A DNA stretch of 13,349 nt from UBA4615 sp049422085 (GCA_049422085.1 JBMSOD010000070.1:1-13349); one strand, 5' to 3'. Positions 1-6,866 are shown, counted from the first letter of the stretch. Translations and numbers: made by a program. The notes: generated by a model from the letters alone, not told the origin.

Positions 1-1008
1 CGATGAAATGGATACTTCATGGGGGACTTTCAACGTCCGGCGTCCTGAGCGCCTGACTTGACGGCGTGCGGTTCTCTGAGTGAACAGCAGTCGGGACTCC
101 CCCCGTATGAAGTCCATCAGCGTATGCCCGGCAGGGGTCGGTGTGCGGCCGAGCAGATAGATGAGGCCCATTTGGGCTGAAAGCACTGCACCGTACTCAT
201 CCAACGGAAAACCGTGAACGGTCAGTGGTACGAGAAGCCCCTGACTGATCTCAAGCCTGAAAGGGCGCTCGGTTGCAAGCAGAACCGAGTCAGTACCCAA
301 CACATAGTCCCTAAGGATGTTGGGATTTCCGCTTTGCAAGGACAGATCTGGGAGATCACTGTCATTGTGCGTCAAGCGTGACGCCAAGGTTCGCATGATG
401 TGTCCGGGGATATGCACGGAGGCCAATCGGAACTTCGCCAAGTCACCTGCGCTCACGTGCTGTTTTGAGAGCAGGGGGTGCCCGGCACGGCAGAAGAAGC
501 CGAGATGCATGAACCCCAGTGTCTCGAAGTGCAAGTCTTCATGTCGAGGCACTTCGCCATATTCGCCAACGAAAAAGTCGAGTCCGGCACGAAGGAACTT
601 GTCGAGAAGCGCGTTGGACTCGATCACGTCTACATCCACCCTTACGCCAGGATAGTCACGACGCATACGAATGAGGGGCCCTGGGAGGATCGTCGCCCCT
701 GCGAGCGCTCCTGCGCCTACTTTGATGTCACCGAGTTGGCCCGACTGAAGCAGTTCGAGTTCACGGGCGAGGTCGCCTGAACTCGCGAGTAGCGCTCGAG
801 CTCTTTCGATCGCTCGGTCTCCGACTGGGGTTGGTCGGACTTGCTTCGCATCGCGATCGAACAGACGCATGCCGAGCCCGTTCTCCAGCATCTGGATGCT
901 GCGGCTGAAGGCGGATTGCGACAGTGCGGCTCGATCTGCGGCCCGGGCGAAATGGCGCTCTTCTGCGAGCAGGACGAGGTGCTGAAGTTGCTTGATGCTG
1001 AACGGCAT
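1..1008 (-). CDS. LysR-type transcriptional regulator (3' end outside the window)
   Basis: Reading the minus strand from an ATG at 1008-1006 gives an uninterrupted frame to base 1 (336 codons, no stop), so the C-terminus lies outside the window. Residues 1-60 form a typical LysR winged helix-turn-helix: it opens MPFSIKQLQHLVLLAEE, followed by HFARAADRAALSQSAFSRSIQ and LFDRDAKQVRPTPVG. The co-inducer domain follows from about residue 94 (LGDIKVGAG...). An in-frame ATG at 1023 would add five residues (MIHAA); neither start has a clear ribosome binding site, and 1008 fits the family's usual beginning better. LysR proteins normally end near residue 300; here about 30 Arg-rich residues follow the expected end (GHTLMDFIRGESRLL), so a C-terminal extension or decayed 3' end is possible. 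The gene is divergent from the hydrolase-TRAP operon at 1308, which makes that operon its likely target; the effector is unknown. Confidence 0.93.
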   Translation of the reverse strand, partial: MPFSIKQLQHLVLLAEERHFARAADRAALSQSAFSRSIQMLENGLGMRLFDRDAKQVRPTPVGDRAIERARALLASSGDLARELELLQSGQLGDIKVGAGALAGATILPGPLIRMRRDYPGVRVDVDVIESNALLDKFLRAGLDFFVGEYGEVPRHEDLHFETLGFMHLGFFCRAGHPLLSKQHVSAGDLAKFRLASVHIPGHIMRTLASRLTHNDSDLPDLSLQSGNPNILRDYVLGTDSVLLATERPFRLEISQGLLVPLTVHGFPLDEYGAVLSAQMGLIYLLGRTPTPAGHTLMDFIRGESRLLFTQRTARRQVRRSGRRTLKVPHEVSISS

Positions 1009-1040
1009 GGCGGCGTGAATCATTCAACGTCGAGGCAGAT

Positions 1041-1082
1041 CGACCAGGGGACTCCGACCAGGGGAGCCCGACCAGAGGAGTC
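1041..1082. repeat. Three tandem 14-bp repeats in the lysR leader
   Basis: Three adjacent units, CGACCAGGGGACTC (1041-1054), CGACCAGGGGAGCC (1055-1068) and CGACCAGAGGAGTC (1069-1082), lie 18-60 bases upstream of the possible lysR starts. They differ from each other at two or three positions. They are direct, not inverted, repeats within the lysR 5' leader or promoter. They may be regulator binding sites or simply a slippage-prone tandem duplication. Confidence 0.85.
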
Positions 1083-1127
1083 GTATTGAGATTACTCGTG
1101 AAACGGAGTCAATGAGGCCGAGGTTAG

Positions 1128-1197
1128 ATTGCATAAAACGCATTAAAGTACCCTAAAAAATTCATTGGACACATCAATGCCTGAAGTAGACATTGAT
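1128..1197. promoter_or_regulatory. Candidate LysR-box cluster in the divergent promoter region
   Basis: Three inverted repeats lie here. (1) TGC-N7-GCA at 1130-1142. (2) ATTG-N7-CAAT at 1164-1178, which matches the classical LysR T-N11-A form with interrupted dyad arms. (3) A perfect 7-bp inverted repeat, ATCAATG (1173-1179) and CATTGAT (1191-1197), with an 11-base spacer. Repeats 2 and 3 share the CAATG half-site, so three half-sites (1163-1167, 1175-1179, 1191-1195) lie in a row, as expected for a LysR tetramer contacting a recognition and an activation site. The region is AT-rich compared with its surroundings, as a promoter would be. That the adjacent LysR protein binds here is inferred from position and motif form. 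Confidence 0.5.
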
Positions 1198-1250
1198 CCC
1201 CTGCAGTCATCTCGGCAGGCGAAGGCTGAGATTTCGATCTAGATGAAGTG

Positions 1251-1276
1251 CCCCTGCAGGGGGCGCCTGAGCGCCC
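1251..1276 (+). promoter_or_regulatory. Overlapping alternative hairpins in the hydrolase leader
   Basis: A perfect 12-base palindrome CCCCTGCAGGGG (1251-1262) overlaps a hairpin GGGCGC-CTGA-GCGCCC (1261-1276, 6-bp stem and 4-base loop). The two share 1261-1262, so they partly exclude each other in RNA. They lie 31-57 bases before the start chosen for the MlrC-like gene and are followed by a pyrimidine-rich stretch ending in four T (1277-1292). An attenuator or mRNA-stability role is possible, but the T-tract is too interrupted for a clear terminator. Confidence 0.3.
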
Positions 1277-1307
1277 ACTTTCACTCTCTTTTCCGAAAAA
1301 TCCGCCG

Positions 1308-2792
1308 ATGCGTGTTTTCAGCGCCACCCTCGCCACAGAGACCAATACCTTTTCGCCCATTCCGACCGGGATGGACTCTTTCAGGAACGGCGTTTTTTTC
1401 CCGGAGGGCACGCATCCTGACGAACCTGGCCTGTTTTCCGGGCCGCTCCACGCGGCGAAATTGCGGGCCTCGGACCTGGGTCTCGAGGTATTCCAGGGGC
1501 TCGTGGCCGCAGCACAGCCCAGCGGACTCGTTGCTCGCAATGTTTACGAGATTCTGCGCGACCAGATCCTCAACGATCTGCAGAAGGTCATGCCGGTGGA
1601 CATCGTTTTGCTTGGCTTGCACGGAGCAATGGCGGCGGAGGGCTACGATGACTGCGAGGGAGATCTCCTGACGAGAGTTCGTGCTCTTGTCGGGCCGGAT
1701 GTCGTGATCGGTGCCACGCTTGACCCCCACTGTCATATGAGCACTGAGATGGTGTCTGCGGCTGATCTGCTGATCTGCTGGAAGCACTATCCCCACACCG
1801 ACACCATCGATCGCGCCTTGGATCTGGTCGATCGCTGCGTTCAAGCCCGTTTGAAGATCATCAAGCCGAAGCCCGTGTTGCTTGACTCTCGTGCGATTAC
1901 CCTGATTCACACGACACGCGAACCAGGCTCCTCGATGGTGAGGCTGCTGCATGAGATCGAGTCGCGGGCGGGCATGGTTTCCGCCTCCATTGCTCACGGA
2001 TTTCCCTGGGGTGACGTCCCCGCCATGGGAACCAAGGTACTCGTTTACTTCGATGTCATGCAGCCTGGTGCTGAGACCAGAGCACAAGAGGCGGCGCGGG
2101 AAGTCGTGTCCGCGATCACGACCCAGCTTGATGCCTTCAACCCGCCCTACCAGAGCATCGATGCCGCATTCGACGAAGCCCTTGCTGTTGCAAAGGACGG
2201 TCCGGTCGTCATCTCGGATGGTGCCGACAACCCCGGCGGCGGGGCGGGTTGCGACTCCACTTTCATGCTGCGGCGTCTTATTGAGCGAGGCATCGACAAG
2301 GCTGCCGTAGGTCCGGTTTATGACCCTGGCGCTGTGGCGATGGCATTCAATGCCGGTTTGGGTGCTCGGCTCAAACTTCGCATGGGCGGCAAAGTCAGTG
2401 ATATGTCGGGCGACCCAGTGGACGCCCATGTCACGGTACGTGGTCTTGTACGTCAACACACCATGGGTGGTATGGCCCAGGGCATCCGGCTGAATTGCGG
2501 AGATGCGGCCTGGGTGGAGATAGAGAAGGGCATTCATGTCGTCCTGACGTCACTACGGATGCAGGCGATTCACCCCGACCTGTTTACTGGCCTTGGATGC
2601 GAGCTCAATGCGCTGAAGGTGATCGTCGTGAAGTCATCGCAGCATTTTCACGCTGGTTTCGCTCCTATCGCCAGCCGGGTGCTTTATGCGGATGCCCCGG
2701 GTACGCTGACCCTCGACCTTCGGCAGCTGAACTACAAGAAGGCCGACCTCCAGCGCTGGCCATTCCGGAGTGATCTCAAGGTGCAAGCATGA
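1308..2792 (+). CDS. M81 family metallopeptidase, MlrC-like (DUF1485)
   Basis: This 494-residue protein belongs to the MlrC (microcystinase C) family of metal-dependent amidohydrolase/peptidase-like enzymes. The N-terminal domain opens RVFSATLATETNTFSP with the family's ETNTF signature at 11-15. Further family motifs are HGAMAAEGYDDCEGDLL (105-121), TLDPHCHMS (138-146) and KHYPHTD (159-165), whose acidic and histidine residues are the likely metal ligands. The C-terminal domain shows HGFPWGDVP (230-238), DGADNPGGGAGCDST (304-318) and SSQHFHAGF. The frame is open upstream to a GTG at 1248, but the ATG at 1308 begins exactly where family members begin, so I chose it; no strong ribosome binding site precedes either. 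The stop overlaps the dctM start (ATGA), implying translational coupling. Most family members are uncharacterised and microcystin should not be assumed as substrate; a small amide or peptide-like carboxylate imported by the TRAP system is my inference. Confidence 0.92.
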   Translation: MRVFSATLATETNTFSPIPTGMDSFRNGVFFPEGTHPDEPGLFSGPLHAAKLRASDLGLEVFQGLVAAAQPSGLVARNVYEILRDQILNDLQKVMPVDIVLLGLHGAMAAEGYDDCEGDLLTRVRALVGPDVVIGATLDPHCHMSTEMVSAADLLICWKHYPHTDTIDRALDLVDRCVQARLKIIKPKPVLLDSRAITLIHTTREPGSSMVRLLHEIESRAGMVSASIAHGFPWGDVPAMGTKVLVYFDVMQPGAETRAQEAAREVVSAITTQLDAFNPPYQSIDAAFDEALAVAKDGPVVISDGADNPGGGAGCDSTFMLRRLIERGIDKAAVGPVYDPGAVAMAFNAGLGARLKLRMGGKVSDMSGDPVDAHVTVRGLVRQHTMGGMAQGIRLNCGDAAWVEIEKGIHVVLTSLRMQAIHPDLFTGLGCELNALKVIVVKSSQHFHAGFAPIASRVLYADAPGTLTLDLRQLNYKKADLQRWPFRSDLKVQA

Positions 2793-4072
2793 CGGCCCTG
2801 CTCATCGTTGGACTCGCGGTGGTGTTGATGCTGGCTGGCGCCGGCATTGCGTACGTTGTCGGAGCGCTAAGCGTTACTGCCTTCGTGCTCACCGATCACG
2901 CGGATCACCTCGCCATCCTTCCGCAACAGGTCTTCTCAAAGCTCGACGTCTTTGCCCTGATGTCTATGCCCTTATTTATCCTTACGGGCGAATTGATGAA
3001 CCGTGCTGGGGTGACCCGTGCGCTCATTGAGTTCTCCATGCTGCTCATGGGTCGTCTGCGGGGTGGCCTGGGGCATGTGAATATCCTGACCAGCGTCTTT
3101 TTTGCCGGAATTTCTGGCTCTGCCGTCGCAGATGCTGCAGCGCTCTCGAATACGCTGGTCCCCGAGATGCGGGCCAGAGGCTATTCGGCACGCTATGCCG
3201 GTGCGGTCACCGCAGCATCGTCCGTCATTGGACCCATCATTCCGCCCTCGATCATTCTGATCTTTTACGGCGCAATCATGGGAACGTCCGTGCCTGCATT
3301 GTTCATGGCCGGGGTCCTGCCGGGTCTTCTTCTGGCGACAGCCTTACTCGTTCTCAATGCCTATTTTGCGCGGCGGGATGCCCACCCGCGCATGGAGAGA
3401 CATGAGATCCCTCCTTTTTGGGCAACGGTCATCAGGGCGCTGCCAGCGCTATCACTGCCCGTCATTATCCTGGGGGGCATCGTATTTGGCGTCACCACAC
3501 CGACCGAGGCGGCTGCCGTGGCAGTCGTGGCTGCGATCGCTTCGGGCTGGTTTTACGGAGGCCTCACAGGCAGTGCAATGCGTGACGCAGCACTGGCCAC
3601 AGCCCGTCTGACCGGCTCGATTTTTATCATCCTCGTCGCTGTGGCAGCACTCGGTCATTTGGCCGCACTGGAGCAGTTCCCCCAACGAATTGCGGACGCA
3701 GTGCAGGGCCTGGGGCTGGGGCCGGTGGGCTACATGCTGCTGCTCAATCTTATCTTCCTCGCTGTGGGAATGTTCTTTGACATCCCACTTGCGCTCGCCC
3801 TGATCGTTCCTTTGCTGGTGCCCCCTGCGATCGCGGCCGGTTTTGATCCCGTGCATGTCGGGATGGTCATCTGCTTCAACTTGTGCCTGGGACTGATCAC
3901 GCCACCCATGGGTGGATGTCTGATGGTCGTGTCCGCGGTGACTCGAGTGGGCTATTGGGAGCTCTCACGAGCCATTCTGCCGTTCGTGGTTGCGGAGGTC
4001 CTTGTGTTGGCAGCTCTGGTGATCTTCCCCGAGATTTCGCTTTGGCTGCCGAGGATGGCCGGTCTTCTCTAA
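2789..4072 (+). CDS. dctM: TRAP transporter large permease subunit (DctM family)
   Basis: A 427-residue, very hydrophobic inner-membrane protein with about 12 predicted transmembrane segments, the normal size for stand-alone DctM. Family landmarks are FFAGISGSAVADAAALS (104-120), GPIIPPSIILIFYG (148-161), TTPTEAAAVAV (237-246), VGMFFDIPLAL (326-336, with the conserved Asp331) and GLITPPMGG (368-376). DctM carries the sodium-coupled translocation path and works with DctQ and the periplasmic DctP. The ATG overlaps the stop of the MlrC-like gene by 4 nt, and AAGGTG at 2778-2783 is a plausible ribosome binding site with a 5-base spacer. The usual operon order is P-Q-M; here M comes first, separated from its normal fusion or partner subunit Q by dctP. 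Confidence 0.96.
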   Translation: MTALLIVGLAVVLMLAGAGIAYVVGALSVTAFVLTDHADHLAILPQQVFSKLDVFALMSMPLFILTGELMNRAGVTRALIEFSMLLMGRLRGGLGHVNILTSVFFAGISGSAVADAAALSNTLVPEMRARGYSARYAGAVTAASSVIGPIIPPSIILIFYGAIMGTSVPALFMAGVLPGLLLATALLVLNAYFARRDAHPRMERHEIPPFWATVIRALPALSLPVIILGGIVFGVTTPTEAAAVAVVAAIASGWFYGGLTGSAMRDAALATARLTGSIFIILVAVAALGHLAALEQFPQRIADAVQGLGLGPVGYMLLLNLIFLAVGMFFDIPLALALIVPLLVPPAIAAGFDPVHVGMVICFNLCLGLITPPMGGCLMVVSAVTRVGYWELSRAILPFVVAEVLVLAALVIFPEISLWLPRMAGLL

Positions 4073-4099
4073 CTTTCACTTTTCGCCGAAGGATCAACG

Positions 4100-5083
4100 A
4101 TGACGCTTGCTAAAAGACTCCCTCAATGGATTGGCGCACTCTGTGTGGCGATGGTCGGAGTTAGCGCCCATGCTCGCGAGGTCAAGGTCGCGCTAGACAC
4201 TCCGCCTGACCTCGAAAAGTCTGGGACTTATGTTTGGGCGAACGCGTTTACTAAATATCTCAATGCCAATGGCATCAGTGCAAAGGAATATCAGCGTGGT
4301 GCCCTCGGCGAAGAGGCGGAACGCCTTGACCAGATCTCTCAGGGGCTTCTGCAGGTGTCCATGTCGGACGTGAAGTCCGCTGGAGGGATCGACAGTACGA
4401 TTTACGGGGTCAGCCTGCCCTACCTTTTCAAGGACGCCGCCCATCTCGATCGGGCGCTGTTACAGGGCGGCCTATTGCAAGATGTGAATGCCCGGCTGCA
4501 AAAAAAAGGCGTCCGAATCCTTGATGTGGTCCACCTTGGAATGCCTGCTGGCATTTTTAACACCAAAAAACCCGTCACCTCCGTTGCAGATATGTCGGGC
4601 TTGCGGATGAGGGCGCTCGATAAGCGTCAGATCCAACTGTTTGGCGCGTGGGGCAGCTCCGGCACGATCATCAGCTGGGCAGAGGTACCGAACGCACTCC
4701 AAACCGGCATTGCTGACGGTTACCTGAATCCGCCAATCGTGCCGTTGATGTTTGGACACACAGGATTTATCAAGCATTTCACCGATGCCCGAATTTCGCA
4801 TTCGACGCGCCTGGCTCTCGCATCCGCCGACTGGTATTCAGGACTGAGCCCGGCCCAACGCAAGATCGTGGACGACGCAGCGGCTCATGCGACACAGGCC
4901 AACCGCGATTGGATCAAAACCCGCTCGACAGAGCTTCAGATGCTTGAAAAAGCGGGCATCAAGGTGATCTCGCTTTCGGAGGCAGCGAGAGCGGAGTTTC
5001 AGAAGCGCTCTCAGGTGCTGTATTCATCAGACATCATGACGGCGGAGCAGGTCGCAGCCTGGGTCAAAGCAGCGGGACTCTGA
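4100..5083 (+). CDS. dctP: TRAP transporter periplasmic substrate-binding protein (DctP family)
   Basis: A 327-residue extracytoplasmic solute receptor, the usual family length. Residues 1-25 form a Sec signal peptide (KR near the start, hydrophobic core LPQWIGALCVAMVG, cleavage after AHA). The mature protein shows the DctP landmarks: QGLLQVSMSD (81-90), SLPYLFKD (105-112), ADMSGLRMRAL (163-172) with Arg171 at the position that normally salt-bridges the ligand carboxylate, and EVPNALQTGIADGYLNPP (195-212). This argues for an organic acid ligand, but its identity cannot be deduced. A good ribosome binding site GAAGGA (4088-4093) stands 6 bases before the ATG. The gene lies 27 bases after dctM and 30 before dctQ, in one operon. 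A binding protein is usually translated in excess of its permease, which fits its having the best ribosome binding site of the three. Confidence 0.95.
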   Translation: MTLAKRLPQWIGALCVAMVGVSAHAREVKVALDTPPDLEKSGTYVWANAFTKYLNANGISAKEYQRGALGEEAERLDQISQGLLQVSMSDVKSAGGIDSTIYGVSLPYLFKDAAHLDRALLQGGLLQDVNARLQKKGVRILDVVHLGMPAGIFNTKKPVTSVADMSGLRMRALDKRQIQLFGAWGSSGTIISWAEVPNALQTGIADGYLNPPIVPLMFGHTGFIKHFTDARISHSTRLALASADWYSGLSPAQRKIVDDAAAHATQANRDWIKTRSTELQMLEKAGIKVISLSEAARAEFQKRSQVLYSSDIMTAEQVAAWVKAAGL

Positions 5084-5113
5084 TCATCCACACAGAACAC
5101 TGATCAAGACATC

Positions 5114-5674
5114 ATGCACGACGCGGAATCGCCGAACAGGCAGCTCTTTCATCGCGGTATCCAGGCGATCGGCGCCCTGGCGGTTGCCGCGATCGTCGTC
5201 ATGATTACAAGCACGCTTATTCAGGTTGTGATGCGCTACGGCCTCAATGCCCCACCTGCCTGGACCGAAGAACTGGCAAGGTACGGTATGGTCTGGGCCG
5301 GTTTGTTGGGTGCGGTCGTGGCGTTTTACCATCGGGAAGATCCCACGCTTGTAAAGGGCTGGTCGGATCGTGCTGGATGGCGCGGACGTTGTGCAGCAGT
5401 GTGCCGAGCCGTGGCTACGACCGTATTTCTAGGGCCGGTCGTCTGGTACAGCCTCTTTGGCGCAGGAATGAATCCGCAGCGAGGATTTATCGCCCGCTCG
5501 GCGGGTCGTCAGGCCGAGATGCTGGATATTCCTATGGCCTGGGTTGCGATGATTGTCCCACTCACCTTGGGTGCAATCATTCTGTTGTCATGGACCCAGG
5601 CGATTACTGGTGCCACATCCCGATCCGATGCCGAGAGCACTGGGGGGCAGGCCACCAGCGCCGGTGAAAAATAA
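5114..5674 (+). CDS. dctQ: TRAP transporter small permease subunit (DctQ family)
   Basis: A 186-residue membrane protein with four predicted transmembrane segments (about 18-40, 53-73, 97-117 and 138-160), the standard DctQ topology. The family signature around the second helix is APPAWTEELARYGMVWAGLLG (47-67, split here as WTEELARY 50-57 and following), preceded by MRYGLN (40-45). DctQ is the small integral subunit that pairs with DctM. The tail after 165 is polar (SRSDAESTGGQATSAGEK) and probably disordered. No recognisable ribosome binding site precedes the ATG. The gene is in the same reading frame as dctP, 10 sense codons after its TGA, so expression probably relies on translational coupling. 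It is the last gene of the M-P-Q operon, and no terminator is evident after it. Confidence 0.92.
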   Translation: MHDAESPNRQLFHRGIQAIGALAVAAIVVMITSTLIQVVMRYGLNAPPAWTEELARYGMVWAGLLGAVVAFYHREDPTLVKGWSDRAGWRGRCAAVCRAVATTVFLGPVVWYSLFGAGMNPQRGFIARSAGRQAEMLDIPMAWVAMIVPLTLGAIILLSWTQAITGATSRSDAESTGGQATSAGEK

Positions 5675-5715
5675 GAAAACAGTCTGTTCGCAACAGTGCG
5701 TGTTGGATCCGATCT

Positions 5716-5865
5716 GTGGGGCTGCCCTCGATCAGCCCAATCACAACACCCGGGGCACAGGCCTGGCCCGTGCTGGGTCATGTCCCCGCACCGATTGAGG
5801 CGTTGGGACTGTTCGTCGTCATGGCGGGTCTCATCATCGCAGTGACCACGGGCCGCGCCCGGTAG
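5716..5865 (+). pseudogene. Remnant: C-terminal end of an EamA/DMT-type permease
   Basis: One frame reads SPITTPGAQAWPVLGHVPAP (from 5734) followed by IEALGLFVVMAGLIIAVTTG and a TAG at 5863-5865. It resembles the last helix and the preceding loop of EamA/DMT (RhaT-like) permeases, which typically read TP..A..AW.LLGE.P.P.E.LG....AG. The preceding nine helices are absent: upstream of 5734 the frame loses any resemblance and runs into the end of dctQ. A GTG at 5716 could start a 49-codon ORF, but a decayed 3' fragment is the more economical reading. The match is made by eye from family knowledge. It lies exactly between two gene blocks that differ in composition. Confidence 0.55.
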
Positions 5866-5882
5866 TTCCGCATTGCGGAACT
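5864..5882. promoter_or_regulatory. Perfect palindrome, candidate IclR-family operator
   Basis: AGTTCCGC-ATT-GCGGAACT is a perfect inverted repeat with 8-bp arms and a 3-base centre. The TTCCGC/GCGGAA core resembles operators described for IclR-family regulators, and an IclR gene lies at 9463-10332. The site is about 77 bases before the alpha/beta hydrolase start, a suitable operator position. As RNA it would form an 8-bp stem followed by only TTTG, a poor terminator. The rest of 5883-5958 holds the hydrolase ribosome binding site and no convincing -35/-10 pair. Confidence 0.5.
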
Positions 5883-5958
5883 TTGTCCAGTTGCAGGTTG
5901 TGGGGGCCGCTCGGGTTCAGAACAATGAGCCATCGCAAGACGGCCCCAAAGGACATAC

Positions 5959-6759
5959 ATGCCCACATCCCTGCGCATTCCCGACTTCCAGGTGGCTGGC
6001 GACGGCGACACCACGGTGTTTCTGCTGCACGGTGCCTACGGCAGCAAGGACTATTTCCAGCACGAGATCGCCACGCTGGTCGGCGCGGGCTTGCGAGTGG
6101 TGGCCTGGGATGCCCCGGGCTACGGTCTGAGCCCCCTGCCCGCCGAGGGGCTGAGCATCGAGTCGATGGCCGAAGCCTGTGGGCGTCTGATCGATCTCAT
6201 GGGAACGGCCCGCAACATGCTGCTCGGTCACAGCATGGGCGGCATCATTGCGCCAGCAGTCTGCCTCGCCCGGCCCGGCAAGGTCCATGCCCTGGCGATC
6301 TCGGCCACCCTTGCGTCGTTCTCGGAACAAACCGAAGAGCAGAAGCGCACCTTCCTGGCTGAACGAATCGATCCGATTGCTCGCGGCGCGTCTTTCAAGG
6401 AAACCGCTGCGCCGGTCGTGGCCTCCATGTTCGCTCCCGGTTCCAGTGGGCCGCTGGTCGAACGGGTTCGCGAGGTAGCCTTGTCAACATCGAAAGACAC
6501 CTTCGTGACGGCGATCCGCGCGATCGTGCATTACGAAGGCACCGAGACCCTGCGCCAGATCCGAGTGCCCACGCTGCTGCTGGCGGGGCATCATGACAAG
6601 GTCGGGCGGCCAGAGAGCATGCGTGACATCCAGCGCCGGTTCGTGCCGCATGCCCAGTATCAGGAGATGCCTCATTCAGGGCACTACGCCTTTGCAGAGC
6701 AGCCCGAGCTGTTCAACCAGCATCTGCTGGCCTTCATTGGCCAACATCTGAAAAGCTGA
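5959..6759 (+). CDS. Alpha/beta-fold hydrolase
   Basis: A 266-residue cytoplasmic alpha/beta hydrolase of the single-domain esterase/lactonase/C-C hydrolase size. The oxyanion-hole motif HGAYG is at 24-28, the nucleophile elbow GHSMG at 90-94 (Ser92), the acid in LLLAGHHDKVG at Asp213, and the catalytic His in MPHSGHYAF at His242, so the full triad is visible. Residues 120-185 form the variable cap that decides substrate. The ATG has a good ribosome binding site (AAAGGA, 5948-5953, 5-base spacer). It is the first gene of the plus-strand block that continues with the Bug protein and the dioxygenase, and it follows the candidate operator at 5864. Inference: it hydrolyses an ester, lactone or ring-fission intermediate of the same pathway. 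Lipase, haloperoxidase-like or carboxylesterase activity cannot be told apart from sequence alone. Confidence 0.93.
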   Translation: MPTSLRIPDFQVAGDGDTTVFLLHGAYGSKDYFQHEIATLVGAGLRVVAWDAPGYGLSPLPAEGLSIESMAEACGRLIDLMGTARNMLLGHSMGGIIAPAVCLARPGKVHALAISATLASFSEQTEEQKRTFLAERIDPIARGASFKETAAPVVASMFAPGSSGPLVERVREVALSTSKDTFVTAIRAIVHYEGTETLRQIRVPTLLLAGHHDKVGRPESMRDIQRRFVPHAQYQEMPHSGHYAFAEQPELFNQHLLAFIGQHLKS

Positions 6760-6775
6760 TCGGCAGTGCAGACGA

Positions 6776-6807
6776 TCGATGGTTTGCTGTGTTCGATGGT
6801 CTGCTGT
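6776..6807. repeat. 15-bp near-perfect direct repeat, 17-bp period
   Basis: TCGATGGTTTGCTGT (6776-6790) recurs as TCGATGGTCTGCTGT (6793-6807) with one mismatch. It lies in the 107-base gap between the hydrolase and the Bug gene. It may be a small slippage duplication or a double binding site. The remainder of the gap holds only the Bug ribosome binding site. Confidence 0.7.
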
Positions 6808-6866
6808 CAGTTTGCAAGCCTGCCTGCGCAACAAACACGGCAGCCGATGCCCCATAAGGAGACCCC

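Noticed and set aside
1248..1307. Extended GTG start for the MlrC-like protein (20 extra residues)
   Set aside because: Family members begin at the RVFSATLATETNTF segment. The extra residues are Pro/Ser-rich, encoded by the hairpin region, and no ribosome binding site precedes the GTG.
1281..2537. 418-codon open frame on the minus strand opposite the MlrC-like gene
   Set aside because: Same reason: the plus-strand frame has clear family motifs along its length, and the antisense product is low-complexity shadow sequence.
1308..2792. Microcystin degradation as the function of the MlrC-like gene
   Set aside because: mlrA, mlrB and mlrD are absent and the family is broad; homology alone does not support microcystin as substrate.
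5080..5106. CTGATCA occurring twice 20 bases apart between dctP and dctQ
   Set aside because: Short and partly coding, with no further symmetry; expected by chance.
4100..5674. dctP-dctQ as one gene split by a stop codon
   Set aside because: They share a frame, but each has a complete standard domain. DctQ starts with its own ATG and normal N-terminus, and P-Q fusions are not an expected arrangement.
5684..5696. Possible terminator hairpin CTGTT-CGC-AACAG after dctQ
   Set aside because: The stem is only 5 bp and there is no T-tract.
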